Assembly (NCBI GenBank): GCA_023261915.1
Contig: JALRFT010000035.1
Location: 1-6,234 of the forward strand
Origin: Acidimicrobiales bacterium
GTDB lineage: Bacteria > Actinomycetota > Acidimicrobiia > Acidimicrobiales > Acidimicrobilacustridaceae
Direction of reading: 5' to 3'
Length of the DNA: 6,234 bases
A program made the translations under genes and the position numbers. Below are positions 6,041 through 6,234 of the stretch, one piece after another. How positions within the stretch are numbered: the first letter of the stretch is position 1; every line of letters starts with the position of its first letter. Below the pieces are notes generated by a model. It ran no database searches, had not been told where the DNA came from, and saw only the letters and a list, made by a program, of their open reading frames with translations.

Positions 6041-6046
6041 TCTGAC

Positions 6047-6234
6047 GTGGACCAGCGCCGATTCGACGAGCTCGGGACCCCCCTCAGTGAGGTCACGTTC
6101 TGCATCGTCGACCTCGAGACCACCGGTGGTTCCGCACGAGGTGACCGCATCACCGAGGTCGGTGCCGTCCGGGTACGGGGCGGGGAATGCCTCGGAACCC
6201 TACAGACCTTCATCAACCCGGGCTGCGCTATCCC
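6047..6234 (+). CDS. DEDDh exonuclease (DnaQ-like), N-terminal part; 3' end outside window
   Basis: Sixty-two codons plus two bases are visible. FDELGTPLSEVTFCIVDLETTGG contains the Exo I motif D22-x-E24 of DnaQ-family 3'-5' exonucleases, followed by DRITEVGAVRVRGGE (33-47) and LQTFINPG (52-59). FDELGTPL before the exonuclease domain is characteristic of actinobacterial DEDD exonuclease proteins that often carry a UvrC-like GIY-YIG domain further on, such as M. tuberculosis Rv2191 as I recall. That second domain would lie beyond the window and is not shown. GTG 6047 is chosen because it gives the family-like beginning and sits at the expected transcription start. TTG 6026 is an alternative start in the same open frame. 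Homologues near pimB in mycobacteria support a conserved neighbourhood. The likely role is DNA processing or repair in the cytosol. Confidence 0.85.
   Translation, partial: MDQRRFDELGTPLSEVTFCIVDLETTGGSARGDRITEVGAVRVRGGECLGTLQTFINPGCAI

Noticed and set aside
1..6234. Defence system, prophage, insertion sequence or CRISPR array
   Set aside because: Nearly the whole window is covered by chromosomal genes of known metabolic or housekeeping type. No direct repeats, transposase, integrase or spacer-repeat pattern was seen.

Overview
The window is GC-rich, densely coded DNA from an actinobacterium. An Acidimicrobiia-like lineage is my best guess, but that is inference. The actinobacterial signs are a PimB-type mannosyltransferase, a ROK glucokinase with the Cys-rich zinc motif, GTG starts, GTGA stop/start overlaps and a DEDDh exonuclease of the type found near pimB in mycobacteria (neighbourhood recalled from memory). 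No mobile element, CRISPR array, tRNA or rRNA was seen.

Layout. At the left edge lies the 3' end of a plus-strand TetR-like regulator (2-346). It converges with, and overlaps by 17 bp, a long minus-strand gene series running from 5978 down to 330. In transcription order this series is: a 77-aa CxxC/CxxC zinc-ribbon-like protein (5978-5745); an 84-aa five-cysteine protein (5706-5452); the epoxyqueuosine reductase QueG with a C-terminal HEAT-like tail (5406-4273); a PimB-like GT4 mannosyltransferase (4220-3069); a four-helix membrane protein of unknown function (3072-2509); a ROK-family glucokinase (2512-1529); and an AlaC-type alanine aminotransferase (1505-330). A divergent plus-strand gene for a DEDDh exonuclease starts at about 6047 and runs off the right edge.

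How the genes fit together. The mannosyltransferase, membrane protein and sugar kinase are joined by two 4-base GTGA overlaps, which suggests translational coupling and possibly a shared role in cell-envelope sugar metabolism. The upstream part pairs two small cysteine-rich proteins with an Fe-S/cobalamin tRNA-modification enzyme. The 68-bp gap at 5979-6046 appears to hold back-to-back promoters, and both flanking genes look leaderless with GTG starts.

Most of the window is ordinary chromosomal housekeeping sequence. The points most worth a second look are the two unassigned cysteine proteins ahead of queG, the unknown membrane protein inserted between pimB and the kinase, the compact divergent promoter, and two symmetric elements in front of queG and pimB.
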